64,000 nt of DNA, taken from positions 1 through 64,000 of the forward strand of contig NZ_QWFZ01000017.1 in assembly GCF_003576315.1 (NCBI RefSeq), read 5' to 3'. Each line of letters starts with the position of its first letter. Position 1 is the stretch's first letter. The translations under genes and the position numbers were made by a program. Source of the DNA: Henriciella mobilis. Lineage in GTDB: Bacteria; Pseudomonadota; Alphaproteobacteria; Caulobacterales; Hyphomonadaceae. The notes under the pieces are model-generated. The model ran no database searches. It saw only the letters and a program-made list of their open reading frames with translations, and was not told the DNA's origin. Positions 17,523 through 25,244 of this stretch are shown here, in pieces.

Positions 17523-18218
17523 TCAGCTCTCATTATAGCGGTATCCAACGCCGTAGAGCGTCTCGATCGCGTCGAACTCGTCATCGACTTCGCGGAACTT
17601 CTTGCGCAGCCGCTTGATGTGGCTGTCGATGGTGCGGTCGTCGACATAGATCTGGTCATCATAGGCCGCGTCCATCAGCTGGTCGCGCGACTTCACATAG
17701 CCGGGCCGCTGGGCAAGCGACTGCAGGATCAGGAATTCGGTGACCGTCAGGCGCACCGGCTCGCCATCCCAGGAGCAGGCATGACGGTTGGGATCGAGGG
17801 TCAGGCGGCCGCGCACGATCGGCTTCTGGTCGTTTTCTTCCGAACCCGGTTCGCCGGCACGCGAGCGGCGCAGCACGGCTTTCACCCGTTCCGACAGGAG
17901 GCGGTTGGAGCATGGTTTGCGGACGAAATCGTCGGCGCCGATATTGAAACCGATCACCTCGTCGATCTCTTCATCCTTCGAGGTCAGGAAGATGACTGGA
18001 AGCTCGGAGGTCTGGCGCAGCCGGCGCAAGAGCTCCATACCGTCCATTTTCGGCATCTTCACATCGAGGATGGCGAGATCCGGCGGGGTCTCAGTCAGGC
18101 CCGACAGGGCGGCAAGCCCGTCATAATAGGTCTTTACCGTGTAGCCTTCCGCCTCGAAGAACATTTTCAGCGATGCGACAATGTTCTCGTCATCATCGAC
18201 CAGAGCCAGCGTTGCCAT
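17523..18218 (-). CDS. chvI: Response regulator ChvI, OmpR family
   Basis: This 231-residue protein has a receiver domain with phosphoacceptor Asp52 ([13 protein letters not shown]) and a conserved Lys in ADDFVRKP, followed by a winged-helix DNA-binding domain. The stretch [25 protein letters not shown] and the end [11 protein letters not shown] are close to rhizobial ChvI, which identifies the orthologue. The ATG at 18218 has a strong GAAGGAGG site upstream; a longer in-frame start 90 bases earlier has none. It is normally followed directly by chvG, but here it is separated by four unrelated genes. Confidence 0.93.
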   Translation of the reverse strand: MATLALVDDDENIVASLKMFFEAEGYTVKTYYDGLAALSGLTETPPDLAILDVKMPKMDGMELLRRLRQTSELPVIFLTSKDEEIDEVIGFNIGADDFVRKPCSNRLLSERVKAVLRRSRAGEPGSEENDQKPIVRGRLTLDPNRHACSWDGEPVRLTVTEFLILQSLAQRPGYVKSRDQLMDAAYDDQIYVDDRTIDSHIKRLRKKFREVDDEFDAIETLYGVGYRYNES

Positions 18219-18469
18219 TGTGCCTCCTTCAAACCCGTCTTCCGCGCCGGGGCGGATAATCGGTAGCGTTTCAAACATGGTTTGGCCCGCACCGGAAGCC
18301 CCTGGCATCTTATTACTGAACCGTCATCCTGTGGCAGGGCTTGGCTTAAACCAAGACATTTCAAGGGCGAACTGTCCCGTCTTGTCACATTCGGGGACAC
18401 CAGACCCCTGAAAAGTGTGCACGTTTCTTGCGTCTCGCCTCTCAGGATAGTTTCCCGAGGAGCTGGGGC

Positions 18470-19507
18470 ATGGCGGAGAACCGCGTCAACTGGGTCGATT
18501 ACGGCAAAGGCATCTGCATCATCCTTGTCGTGATGATGCACTCCACGCTGAACTATGGCGAGATGGTGCACGGCACCGGCTGGATGCATGACGTGGTGGC
18601 CTTCGCAAAGCCGTTCCGCATGCCGGACTTCTTCCTCATCGCGGGCCTCTTCCTGTCGCGTTCCATCCATGGCGCGCTGCCGGAATACATCGACCGCAAG
18701 GTCGTCCACTTCGCCTATTTCTACATCCTCTGGCTTGGCCTGCAGACGCTCGCCTTCGAGGCTGACCTGCTGCTCAGCGATCCGGCCGCCGTGGCCGCGA
18801 TCTTCGCCAAGCAACTGATCTTCCCGGCCTCCAGCCTGTGGTTTATCCACCAGCTTCTGGTCTTCTACGTGGTCACCCGGCTGCTCAAGGACGTGCCTGT
18901 CATTGGCGTGTTCATGGGCGCCTGCCTGCTGCACATCGCCTTTTATGCGGGCGCTGTGGATACCGGCTGGTCGGTCACCAACCGTTTTGCCAACTGGTAC
19001 GTCTTCTTCTTCGCCGGCTACGCCTTCGCGCCTTTCGTCTTCGCACTGGCCAGTCGTGTCGCAAAAAGCTGGGAAGTGGCCGTGGCCGCACTGATTGCCT
19101 GGGGTTTCTGGAACTTCGAATTCGTCAGCCTCGGCTGGAGCGAGATGCCGGGCGTCAGCCTTGTGATGGCCTTTGCCGGTGCGATGGCCATCGTGACGGT
19201 TGCCGCGCTGCTTGCGCGCTTCAAGGTTGGCGGGATGCTTCGATATGCGGGCAAGCATTCCATCGTCATCTACCTGACCTTCTTCATCCCGATGAAAGTC
19301 GCGCAGAAGGCCTTGGCTTCGACCGGCCTGATTCCGGATATCGGTACGGCCAGCCTCGCTGTCCTGGTCTTTGCGGTCGCTGCACCGCTGATTTTCCACC
19401 GTTTCATAAAGGGTACGCCGCTGATTGCGCTATACGAACGCCCGGCCGTTTTCCGTCTTGGAAACCGCCGCGCCAAGAGCGCTGTCGGCAGCATCGCGGA
19501 GGCCTGA
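18470..19507 (+). CDS. Acyltransferase family membrane protein (fucose 4-O-acetylase-like)
   Basis: This 345-residue polytopic protein has about ten membrane segments and belongs to the acyltransferase 3 / OpgC superfamily. The opening NRVNWVDYGKGICIILVVMMH is the family's first helix, and FRMPDFFLIAGLFLSRSI contains the second conserved motif. Members acylate exported sugars or glucans. Start at 18470 follows GAGGAGC. It is divergent from chvI, with 251 bases between the two genes that probably contain both promoters. It is the second such enzyme in the window (the other starts at 4976), and the two are only distantly alike. Confidence 0.82.
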   Translation: MAENRVNWVDYGKGICIILVVMMHSTLNYGEMVHGTGWMHDVVAFAKPFRMPDFFLIAGLFLSRSIHGALPEYIDRKVVHFAYFYILWLGLQTLAFEADLLLSDPAAVAAIFAKQLIFPASSLWFIHQLLVFYVVTRLLKDVPVIGVFMGACLLHIAFYAGAVDTGWSVTNRFANWYVFFFAGYAFAPFVFALASRVAKSWEVAVAALIAWGFWNFEFVSLGWSEMPGVSLVMAFAGAMAIVTVAALLARFKVGGMLRYAGKHSIVIYLTFFIPMKVAQKALASTGLIPDIGTASLAVLVFAVAAPLIFHRFIKGTPLIALYERPAVFRLGNRRAKSAVGSIAEA

Positions 19508-19651
19508 CGGCCTCCCGGGGGAGCGAGAGGGCGCCGGCCAATCCAGGCCAGGCGCCCCTCGTCCGCATTTGGGGGATGGATTTCCCGATAAACTTTCCAC
19601 ACGGCCTGAAAAGCGCTTAAACTCCTGCCGTCACGAGGTGGGAGAGAGACG

Positions 19652-21247
19652 ATGCGCACCTGGCTTCTTACAATCTGTTTTGGCGTCTTCGCCGTGGCAG
19701 CCGCCGCCATGCCGGCAGCGATGCCTGCGCCTGGCCATGAGCCGCGGGTCGCGCTGGTCATCGGCAATTCGGCCTATGAGACACCGGGATGGTCACTGGA
19801 AAATCCCGCGCGCGACGCACAGATCATGAAGGCCGCGCTGGAGGGGCTCGGCTTCGATGTCGACATCGTCCTCAACGCCGATGAAGACCAGATGGAACAG
19901 GCCTTCTCGGACTTCGGCGCACGCCTGCGTGAGGCGGGGCCGGAGGCGACGGGTTTCTTTTTCTTTGCCGGTCATGGCGTGCAGTCGGAGGGGCTGAACT
20001 ACCTCATCCCGACGGACCTTGTTGCCTATAATGAGGCGGATATCTGGGCCAATGCCCCGCGCCTGGAGCTGCTGTTCCGCTATCTCGAAAACGCTGGCAA
20101 TGCGGCCAATTTCATCGTGCTGGATGCCTGCCGCAACAACCCGCTGCCCGCGGCGGTGCGCAGCACGGCAGGCGGACTGGCCGCGACGGGCCGGGTGCGC
20201 GGCACGCTGATCGCCTATTCGACCGCGCCGGGCGCTGTCGCCGAGGATGGCACGCAGGGAAACAGCGAGTTCACGCTTGCCCTGTCGGAGCTCATCTCGA
20301 CGCCGGGTATCGCGGCCGAGACCCTGTTCCGCCGGGTCGCCACCCGCGTCGAGCAGCGCACCGGTTACCGCCAGCAGCCATGGGTCGAAAGCGGCCTGCG
20401 CGGCAACGCGGACTTCTGCTTTGCCGGCTGCGAGTCCAGCGAAGAGGAACGCTCCGAGGCCGCCGCGCTCACCGCGTCGCTGTCGTCGAACAGTGTGGGT
20501 GTGCTGGAGAGCTTCCTGGCGGCCTTCCCGGACTCGCGCAATCGCAGCCTCGTCGAGGCCCGGATCGAACAGCTGGAGGCGCCTCAGGTGACGGAGGTCT
20601 CGATGCGCGATACGAGCGTTTCGGATACGCCGGCCGAGCCCGATCTCAGCGTTTTCGAAGGCGTCGCCAAGGGTCAGGAGCCAGAGCAATACTCGGTGCC
20701 GCAAGGCCCGCCGCCACAACAGATGGCGATGAAGGAGCCCGAGCAGAAACAACTCAGCGAGGGCCAGGTGAAGGCTGCGCTTGGCGTCGACACGCTGCTC
20801 ACCGACCTCATCAAGCCGTGGCGCAAGGATGTGATGCAGACCGCCGGGCGCGCCGCGTTCATGGCGCGGACGGTTGATGGTGCACCGGAATACGACCGTC
20901 TCGACGAGGCGCTTTTTGTCTTCTTCGAGCCGGACTCCGCCAGCCTGGACGCGGGCGCCTTGAGCAACCTCAAAGCCTTTGCGACCTATGTCGCGCGCCC
21001 GCATGTGATGGATGAGCGCGCAGGCCATCTGCGCGTCGTCTCAGGCTGCACGCCGCAGGAGGGGCTGGCAGTGGCCTGCCGCCAGCGCGCCGCCGAGGTC
21101 GAGAAGGCGCTGGTTGCGCTGGGCGTACCGCAGGCTGCGTTCGAGGCGCAGATGAATTACGGCAAGCACCGCCAGCTCAAGGATCCGGGCTTTGGCATCG
21201 ATGAGGCGGCGCTCAACCGCTATGCCATGGTGCAGCTGCTCGACTGA
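19652..21247 (+). CDS. Secreted caspase-like (C14/metacaspase) protein with OmpA-like C-terminus
   Basis: This 531-residue protein has a signal peptide (about 1-26) and a caspase fold (about 30-260) with the catalytic dyad His108 (FFFFAGHGVQ) and Cys160 (VLDACRNNP). A Pro/Glu-rich linker with a predicted disordered stretch (about 300-370) leads to a C-terminal domain (about 420-531) resembling a diverged OmpA-like peptidoglycan-binding fold (VFFEPDSASLDAGALSNLKAF; RQRAAEVEKALVALGVP). Bacterial secreted orthocaspases of this kind have no settled substrate. A GGGAGAGAG element precedes the ATG. It could be a wall-tethered processing protease; that is inference. Confidence 0.85.
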   Translation: MRTWLLTICFGVFAVAAAAMPAAMPAPGHEPRVALVIGNSAYETPGWSLENPARDAQIMKAALEGLGFDVDIVLNADEDQMEQAFSDFGARLREAGPEATGFFFFAGHGVQSEGLNYLIPTDLVAYNEADIWANAPRLELLFRYLENAGNAANFIVLDACRNNPLPAAVRSTAGGLAATGRVRGTLIAYSTAPGAVAEDGTQGNSEFTLALSELISTPGIAAETLFRRVATRVEQRTGYRQQPWVESGLRGNADFCFAGCESSEEERSEAAALTASLSSNSVGVLESFLAAFPDSRNRSLVEARIEQLEAPQVTEVSMRDTSVSDTPAEPDLSVFEGVAKGQEPEQYSVPQGPPPQQMAMKEPEQKQLSEGQVKAALGVDTLLTDLIKPWRKDVMQTAGRAAFMARTVDGAPEYDRLDEALFVFFEPDSASLDAGALSNLKAFATYVARPHVMDERAGHLRVVSGCTPQEGLAVACRQRAAEVEKALVALGVPQAAFEAQMNYGKHRQLKDPGFGIDEAALNRYAMVQLLD

Positions 21248-21554
21248 AAATATCCGTAGGAAATTCCGAAGACGCGGCGTTTGGCGGCCTGGAAAAATTC
21301 CTCGCTCCCGGGGAGTCTGGAAGCGGTACAATTTCCGTATGATTCCAGTCTGATTCCGGTACGAAAACCGTCTGATTTGAGGGTGGCCGGGGGCTCGCTG
21401 CGCCGCGTCCCCGGGCCTCTCCCGCCCCTCCGGCCCGTCAGGACAGGGCTCCTGCGAAATCGCTCCCGAAACGCTCCCACACCCTTGCCGCCAGAGGCAT
21501 GATCGGCCCTGTTCGAGACCGGCGCGAGATGGACCTGGCGCGGGGATTGGACAC
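21248..21554. other. Intergenic region without recognised gene
   Basis: This is 307 bases between convergent genes. It holds short near-repeats (GATTCCAG / GATTCCGG, each near a TCTGATT) and a small CCGGTACGAAAACCG hairpin, but no frame with convincing coding character and no clear terminator. Confidence 0.5.
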
Positions 21555-22061
21555 CTAGCCGTCTATCCCGCGGGCGTAGAAGGCGACGGCATAGTCGGGT
21601 GCGAAGCGGGCTTCGCCGATGCGTACAAAGCCGAGGCGGGCATGGAAACGGTGCGAGCCGGGATTGTCGGGATCGGTGTTGACCTCGCAGGTCAGCCACT
21701 GGCGCCCCTTCGACCGGGTCAGCGCGAAGGCGGCCTCGTAGAGCTGCTGGCCGATGCGCTGTCCGCGCGCGGCCTCGGCAACCGCGATGCGGTCGACATA
21801 GTGGATGGTGGTGTCATGCTCGGCCATCCAGCGTTCGAGCCAGCGCAGATTGTCGCTCGTATAGGCCATGGTGCCCGGCTCGACGAGGTTGATGAAGCCG
21901 AGCGGGGTATCGGCGTCATCCGTGGCGACAAGGCAGGTGCCCATGTCGAAGAGGGCGCCGAGTCCGGCGGCATCATCCTCATGCCCGACACCCGGCGTGG
22001 ACGCCTGGTTGATGGCATAGAGCGCGGCAAGGTCTTCGGGCTGGAAAGGACGGATTGGCAT
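21555..22061 (-). CDS. GNAT family N-acetyltransferase
   Basis: This 168-residue acetyltransferase has the N-terminal strand IRPFQPEDLAALYAINQ, the acetyl-CoA loop AARGQRIGQQLYEAAF, and a C-terminal HRFHARLGFVRIGEARF. The FINLVEPG and LRWLERWM segments resemble a subgroup sometimes described as acting on short peptides or amino acids, but the substrate is unknown. Its start lies 55 bases after the small membrane-protein gene on the same strand, so the two may be cotranscribed. Confidence 0.83.
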   Translation of the reverse strand: MPIRPFQPEDLAALYAINQASTPGVGHEDDAAGLGALFDMGTCLVATDDADTPLGFINLVEPGTMAYTSDNLRWLERWMAEHDTTIHYVDRIAVAEAARGQRIGQQLYEAAFALTRSKGRQWLTCEVNTDPDNPGSHRFHARLGFVRIGEARFAPDYAVAFYARGIDG

Positions 22062-22116
22062 GGACAGGGCAGGTGGCCGAGAAAGGCCAATCCGTCAACC
22101 GGGCTGCGACGCCGTG

Positions 22117-22251
22117 CTAGATCTCGCCGGGGCCCTTGCCGGCCTTGCGCCAGATCCAGATGATCAGGATGAACATGATGACCAGCAGCGAACCGAAGCC
22201 GACCAGCGCGCCGACGGCGAGCGGGTCGATGGTGAGATTCCCGATTTGCAT
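22117..22251 (-). CDS. Small single-pass membrane protein
   Basis: This is a 44-residue protein beginning MQIGNLTIDPLAVGALV, with one hydrophobic helix (about residues 11-34, rich in Val, Leu and Ile) and a short basic tail (WRKAGKGPGEI). The start is supported by a strong GAGGAGG site seven bases upstream; the frame extends further but only across tRNA-like and repeat sequence. No family is recognised. Its codons have the high third-position GC of the neighbouring genes. Confidence 0.6.
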   Translation of the reverse strand: MQIGNLTIDPLAVGALVGFGSLLVIMFILIIWIWRKAGKGPGEI

Positions 22252-22328
22252 TCCCCTGCCTCCTCTTGAAGCCTTGGGGCGGAGGCTCGGCTCATCCAAT
22301 GGCGGGGGCAATCCGTAGGATTGCGTAT

Positions 22329-22419
22329 TGGACGGCCGCCGGGGAATCGAACCCCATTGCCCTGCCACTCCACCTTGGGAAGGGACCGCGTTTGCAGCGC
22401 GGCATGGAGGCGGCGGCCG
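22329..22419 (-). other. tRNA-like element with a Cys (GCA) anticodon arm and no D arm
   Basis: On the minus strand, the 7-bp acceptor strands CGGCCGC and GCGGCCG pair perfectly (the pairing extends to 8 bp into the T-stem side). A T arm has GGGG-TTCGATT-CCCC, and a perfect anticodon arm CCGCG-CTGCAAA-CGCGG (22386-22402) presents GCA. The 3' end reads T-CCA. Only 10 bases separate the acceptor from the anticodon arm, so there is no D arm, and the variable region is 29 bases. It may be a damaged tRNA gene, a tRNA-derived fragment or a functional mimic; it is not a normal tRNA. Confidence 0.45.
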
Positions 22420-22440
22420 TTATGGTTCCTGGTGATCGCT

Positions 22441-22610
22441 CCTTCCCCCCTCTCCCTCGGGAGAGGGGCCGGGGGAGAGGGGGAACAGGGCCTCGGCCCT
22501 GCGCTGCGTTTGCGGAGATGAAAACGCCATCACGGCGCGCTCCGCACATGGCGGCACTGGCACGCCCCCGCACCCCTAATCCCTCTCCCCAAGGAGAGGG
22601 GAAGGGTGGT
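22441..22610. repeat. Pair of palindromic CCCTCTCC repeats
   Basis: Two hairpin-forming units share the CCCTCTCC core. The first is a perfect 10-bp stem with a 2-base loop at 22447-22468, and the second an 8-bp stem with a 4-base loop at 22581-22600. A related unit (CCCTCCCCTCAGGGGAGGG) occurs at about 50686-50704. They resemble the short dispersed palindromes common between genes of GC-rich alphaproteobacteria and could also end transcription. Confidence 0.7.
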
Positions 22611-22698
22611 CGCGCCCGGATCAGGCGTCAGCGATCAGATTGTAAGGGTTGAAGACAATATGGCTCAGGTCGCGTCCCCGATGGGGCGCGTCAGACTG

Positions 22699-22734
22699 CT
22701 AGCAGCAACAATAATAGAGCGTCATAAGTGTCAT
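22699..22734 (-). CDS. Possible leader peptide MTLMTLYYCCC
   Basis: This is an 11-codon frame that ends in three consecutive cysteine codons (TGT TGC TGC) followed by TAG. Its ATG lies at, or one to two bases from, the start point expected for the promoter at 22743-22771, so it would be translated with almost no leader. A stable hairpin (GCG-CCCC / GGGG-A-CGC) follows about 12 bases after the stop. This is the layout of an amino-acid-sensing attenuator. No cysteine pathway gene follows within the window. Chance occurrence cannot be excluded. Confidence 0.3.
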   Translation of the reverse strand: MTLMTLYYCCC

Positions 22735-22742
22735 GGAGCGGG

Positions 22743-22771
22743 GAGATAGCGGGGCAGGGTTGGGGTGTCAA
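22743..22771 (-). promoter_or_regulatory. Strong sigma-70 type promoter with GC-rich discriminator
   Basis: A perfect TTGACA (22766-22771), a 17-base spacer and TATCTC (22743-22748) lie on the minus strand, followed by CCCGCTCC. The -10 and discriminator are nearly identical to those of tRNA-Ser at 3040. It fires leftward into the Cys-codon leader and the tRNA-like element. Confidence 0.7.
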
Positions 22772-22842
22772 GATTGAAGAAAGCCCGGCTTGACTACGGC
22801 GTTTCAAGCGCAAGTCTGTCAGTACGATTTTGAGGTGATCGT

Positions 22843-23145
22843 TTGCCAAGATACGATTTCATCGCGGTCTATCTGTTGGCCAACCGGAAGAACGGTACGC
22901 TATATGTTGGTTCGACCTCGGATCTGATTGCCCGCATGGCGCAGCACAAGAGCGGCCAGGGTTCTCGCTTCACAAGCAAGTACGCCGTGACACGACTGGT
23001 CTGGTTCGAGCGCTTTCCGGAGATGGCGCCGGCGTTGGCAGCGGAACGACGGATGAAGGAGTGGAAACGGCGCTGGAAGATCGAACTGATCGAGAAGAGT
23101 AATCCGCATTGGGATGACCTGACGATGTCACTGACCCCATATTGA
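22843..23145 (+). CDS. GIY-YIG nuclease superfamily protein (UPF0213-like)
   Basis: This is a 100-residue stand-alone GIY-YIG domain. The motif appears as VYLLANRKNGTLYVGSTSDL, followed by the Arg in IARMAQHKSG and VWFERF, and the usual EWKRRWKIELIEKSNP C-terminal helix. Proteins of this small group are widespread, often multicopy, and mostly uncharacterised nucleases. The start codon is TTG at 22843, supported by GAGGTG six bases upstream. It lies in a repeat-rich interval between the divergent promoter at 22743 and the MITE-like repeat. Confidence 0.88.
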   Translation: MPRYDFIAVYLLANRKNGTLYVGSTSDLIARMAQHKSGQGSRFTSKYAVTRLVWFERFPEMAPALAAERRMKEWKRRWKIELIEKSNPHWDDLTMSLTPY

Positions 23146-23181
23146 GTGGGCTGTTTGCGGTTTGCCGCACGCTCCCCAGAT

Positions 23182-23344
23182 GCGCCTCCCCGCGACTTGA
23201 TCGCGGGGTCCATCTCCTACGGGGACGATATGGGCGGAAGGTCCGTTCTGGAGCGTTAGGAGGTCGCCATCCAGACTTGAAGTTAGGGAGCGTTCAGACG
23301 CAAGGACGGGCGATGGACCCCGTGGTCAAGCCACGGGGAGGCGC
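23182..23344. repeat. MITE-like inverted repeat
   Basis: Two 32-bp copies (23182-23213 and 23313-23344) face each other across 99 bases. Each copy is itself an imperfect palindrome (CCCCGCGA / TCGCGGGG around CTTGA; CCCCGTGG / CCACGGGG around TCAAG). The paired changes between copies preserve the palindromes. No gene lies inside. Confidence 0.7.
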
Positions 23345-23379
23345 CAGGTTTAGAGTTTGGAATTGTGCTGTGCGGATCC

Positions 23380-24621
23380 CTAATTCCGCCCCGCTTCCTT
23401 ATCCCGCCCGGCGAGCAGCCTTAGCCGCAGCGCGTTGAGCTTGATGAAGCCTTCGGCGTCTTTCTGGTCATAGGCGCCGCGGTCGTCTTCGAAGGTGACG
23501 ATCTTTTCCGAATAGAGCGAGTAGGGCGATGAGCGGCCGACCAGGATCGTGTTGCCCTTGTAGAGCTTCAGGCGGACCTCGCCGGTGACATAGCGCTGGC
23601 TCGCATCGATGGCGGCCTGCAGCATTTCGCGCTCCGGGCTCCACCAGAAGCCGTTGTAAATGAGCTCGGCATATTTCGGCATCAGCTCGTCCTTGAGGTG
23701 GGCCGCGCCCTTGTCGAGGGCGGCCTGCTCGATGCCGCGATGCGCCGTCAGCAGGATGGTGCCGCCCGGCGTCTCATACATGCCGCGCGACTTCATGCCG
23801 ACGAAGCGGTTCTCCAGCAGGTCCAGCCGGCCGATGCCGTGCTTGCCGCCATACTCGTTGAGCTTTGTGAGCAGGGTGGCCGGCGACATGGCTTCGTTGT
23901 TGATGGCGACCGGGTCGCCCTTCTCGAACTGGATGGTGATGTATTCCGGCGTATCCGGGGCCTCTTCCGGAGAGACGGTGCGCTGGTAGACAAAGTCCGG
24001 CGTCTCGACGGCCGGGTCCTCCAGCGCCTTGCCCTCGGACGAGGTGTGCAGCAGGTTCGCATCGACCGAGAAGGGCGCCTCGCCGCGCTTGTCGGCCGGA
24101 ACGGGAATGCCATGCTCCTCGGCGAACTTGATGAGGTCGGAGCGGCCCTTGAAGTCCCAGTCGCGCCACGGGGCGATGACGCGGATGTCCGGCTGCAGGG
24201 CGTAATAGCCAAGCTCGAAGCGGACCTGGTCATTGCCCTTGCCGGTTGCGCCATGGCAGACCGCATCGGCGCCGACGGCCTGCGCGATCTCGATCTGGCG
24301 CTTGGCGATGAGCGGGCGGGCAATCGAGGTGCCGAGCAGGTAGACGCCTTCATAGACGGCATTGGCGCGGAACATCGGGAAGACATAGTCGCGCACGAAA
24401 TCTTCGCGCAGGTCCTCGATGAAGATGTTCTCTTCCTTGATGCCCATCTTCAGCGCCTTTGCGCGCGCCGGCTCCAGCTCCTCGCCCTGGCCGAGATCGG
24501 CGGTGAAGGTGACGACCTCGCAGCCGAACTCGGTCTGCAGCCATTTCAGGATGATCGAGGTGTCGAGGCCCCCGGAATAGGCAAGGACGACTTTCTTCGG
24601 CGGGGTGGTGGGCGTGGCCAT
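23380..24621 (-). CDS. argG: Argininosuccinate synthase
   Basis: This enzyme joins citrulline and aspartate at the expense of ATP in arginine synthesis. Its 413 residues match the family. The ATP pyrophosphatase loop [12 protein letters not shown] is at about 13-24; [15 protein letters not shown] and the citrulline/aspartate-binding segments follow ([15 protein letters not shown]). It stands alone on the minus strand; argH is not nearby. No riboswitch or attenuator is visible upstream. Confidence 0.98.
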   Translation of the reverse strand: MATPTTPPKKVVLAYSGGLDTSIILKWLQTEFGCEVVTFTADLGQGEELEPARAKALKMGIKEENIFIEDLREDFVRDYVFPMFRANAVYEGVYLLGTSIARPLIAKRQIEIAQAVGADAVCHGATGKGNDQVRFELGYYALQPDIRVIAPWRDWDFKGRSDLIKFAEEHGIPVPADKRGEAPFSVDANLLHTSSEGKALEDPAVETPDFVYQRTVSPEEAPDTPEYITIQFEKGDPVAINNEAMSPATLLTKLNEYGGKHGIGRLDLLENRFVGMKSRGMYETPGGTILLTAHRGIEQAALDKGAAHLKDELMPKYAELIYNGFWWSPEREMLQAAIDASQRYVTGEVRLKLYKGNTILVGRSSPYSLYSEKIVTFEDDRGAYDQKDAEGFIKLNALRLRLLAGRDKEAGRN

Positions 24622-24717
24622 GGTTTGCGCGGGCTCCGGGCAGGGGTGGTGTGTTCGGCGCGCACCATATTCAGAAGTGTGTGTGGGGCAAGTGGCGTTC
24701 TCTACGCGCTGGGAAAA

Positions 24718-24747
24718 TGAAAAAGCCCCGGCGGTAGGGCCGGGGCT
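24718..24747 (-). terminator. Rho-independent terminator of the GlsB-family gene
   Basis: Read on the minus strand, AGCCCCGG and CCGGGGCT form an 8-bp stem with an 8-base loop, followed by TTTTTCATTTT. It lies 24 bases after the stop of the gene at 24771, and protects argG from read-through. Confidence 0.85.
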
Positions 24748-24770
24748 TGTCGTGTCAGGTGGTGCTGGCG

Positions 24771-25022
24771 TCAGGCCCGTTTCACGAGGCTGATCAGGAA
24801 GAGCAGGATGCAGGCGCCGAGGAAGGCGCCGATCAGGCTGCCGATGATCCCGGCAAAGCTGATGCCGATCGCGCCGAAAACGAAGCCGCCGAGCACGGCG
24901 CCGACAATCCCGACAATGATATTGCCGACGATGCCGAAGCCTGCGCCGCGCATGACCTTGCCTGCGAGCCAGCCGGCAACGCCGCCAATGACGAGCCAGA
25001 GAAGAATTCCTACCGGATCCAT
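24771..25022 (-). CDS. GlsB/YeaQ/YmgE family membrane protein
   Basis: This 83-residue transglycosylase-associated (GlsB/YeaQ) family protein has three closely packed glycine-rich membrane helices and the signature [29 protein letters not shown]. The ATG at 25022 (MDPVGILLW) is chosen over an upstream in-frame ATG because an AAAGGGAGGG site precedes it. Family members are induced by envelope or general stress; the molecular role is unknown. Confidence 0.9.
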   Translation of the reverse strand: MDPVGILLWLVIGGVAGWLAGKVMRGAGFGIVGNIIVGIVGAVLGGFVFGAIGISFAGIIGSLIGAFLGACILLFLISLVKRA

Positions 25023-25244
25023 GAGACCCTCCCTTTGCATGTGTTTCAGACGAACCGGCGAGCGGGTCATTGGTTCCGGCGGATGGGCTTTTGCGGGAGG
25101 GCAGGCCAGACCGGCCGTGCCCAGAGATTACCGACCTTTCACCTAAAACCTGCCCCCTCGCCGCCGCATTCGGGGCGCAGCGTCTCCTTCATGGAAGCTC
25201 CTTGGCAAGGGTGGGGCTTCGAGGGAGACGAGAGGAGACACCCA

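Noticed and set aside
18167-19399. 410-codon minus frame overlapping chvI and the second acyltransferase
   Set aside because: No ribosome-binding site or motif is seen, and both overlapped genes are well supported.
22699-22734. Selenoprotein or TAG read-through linking the Cys frame to the following open stretch
   Set aside because: The downstream frame (ending NLIADA) is short and has no recognisable domain, and TAG is not the selenocysteine codon.
22329-22771. tmRNA (ssrA), including the two-piece permuted form of alphaproteobacteria
   Set aside because: The T arm and CCA tempted this reading, but no tag of the ANDN...AA type is found in any frame, the coding piece is absent on either side, and the acceptor strands are only about 70 bases apart.
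24747-25244. N-terminal extension of the VWA lipoprotein by 166 codons
   Set aside because: It runs antisense over the GlsB-family gene, and the ATG at 25245 has both a ribosome-binding site and a signal peptide.
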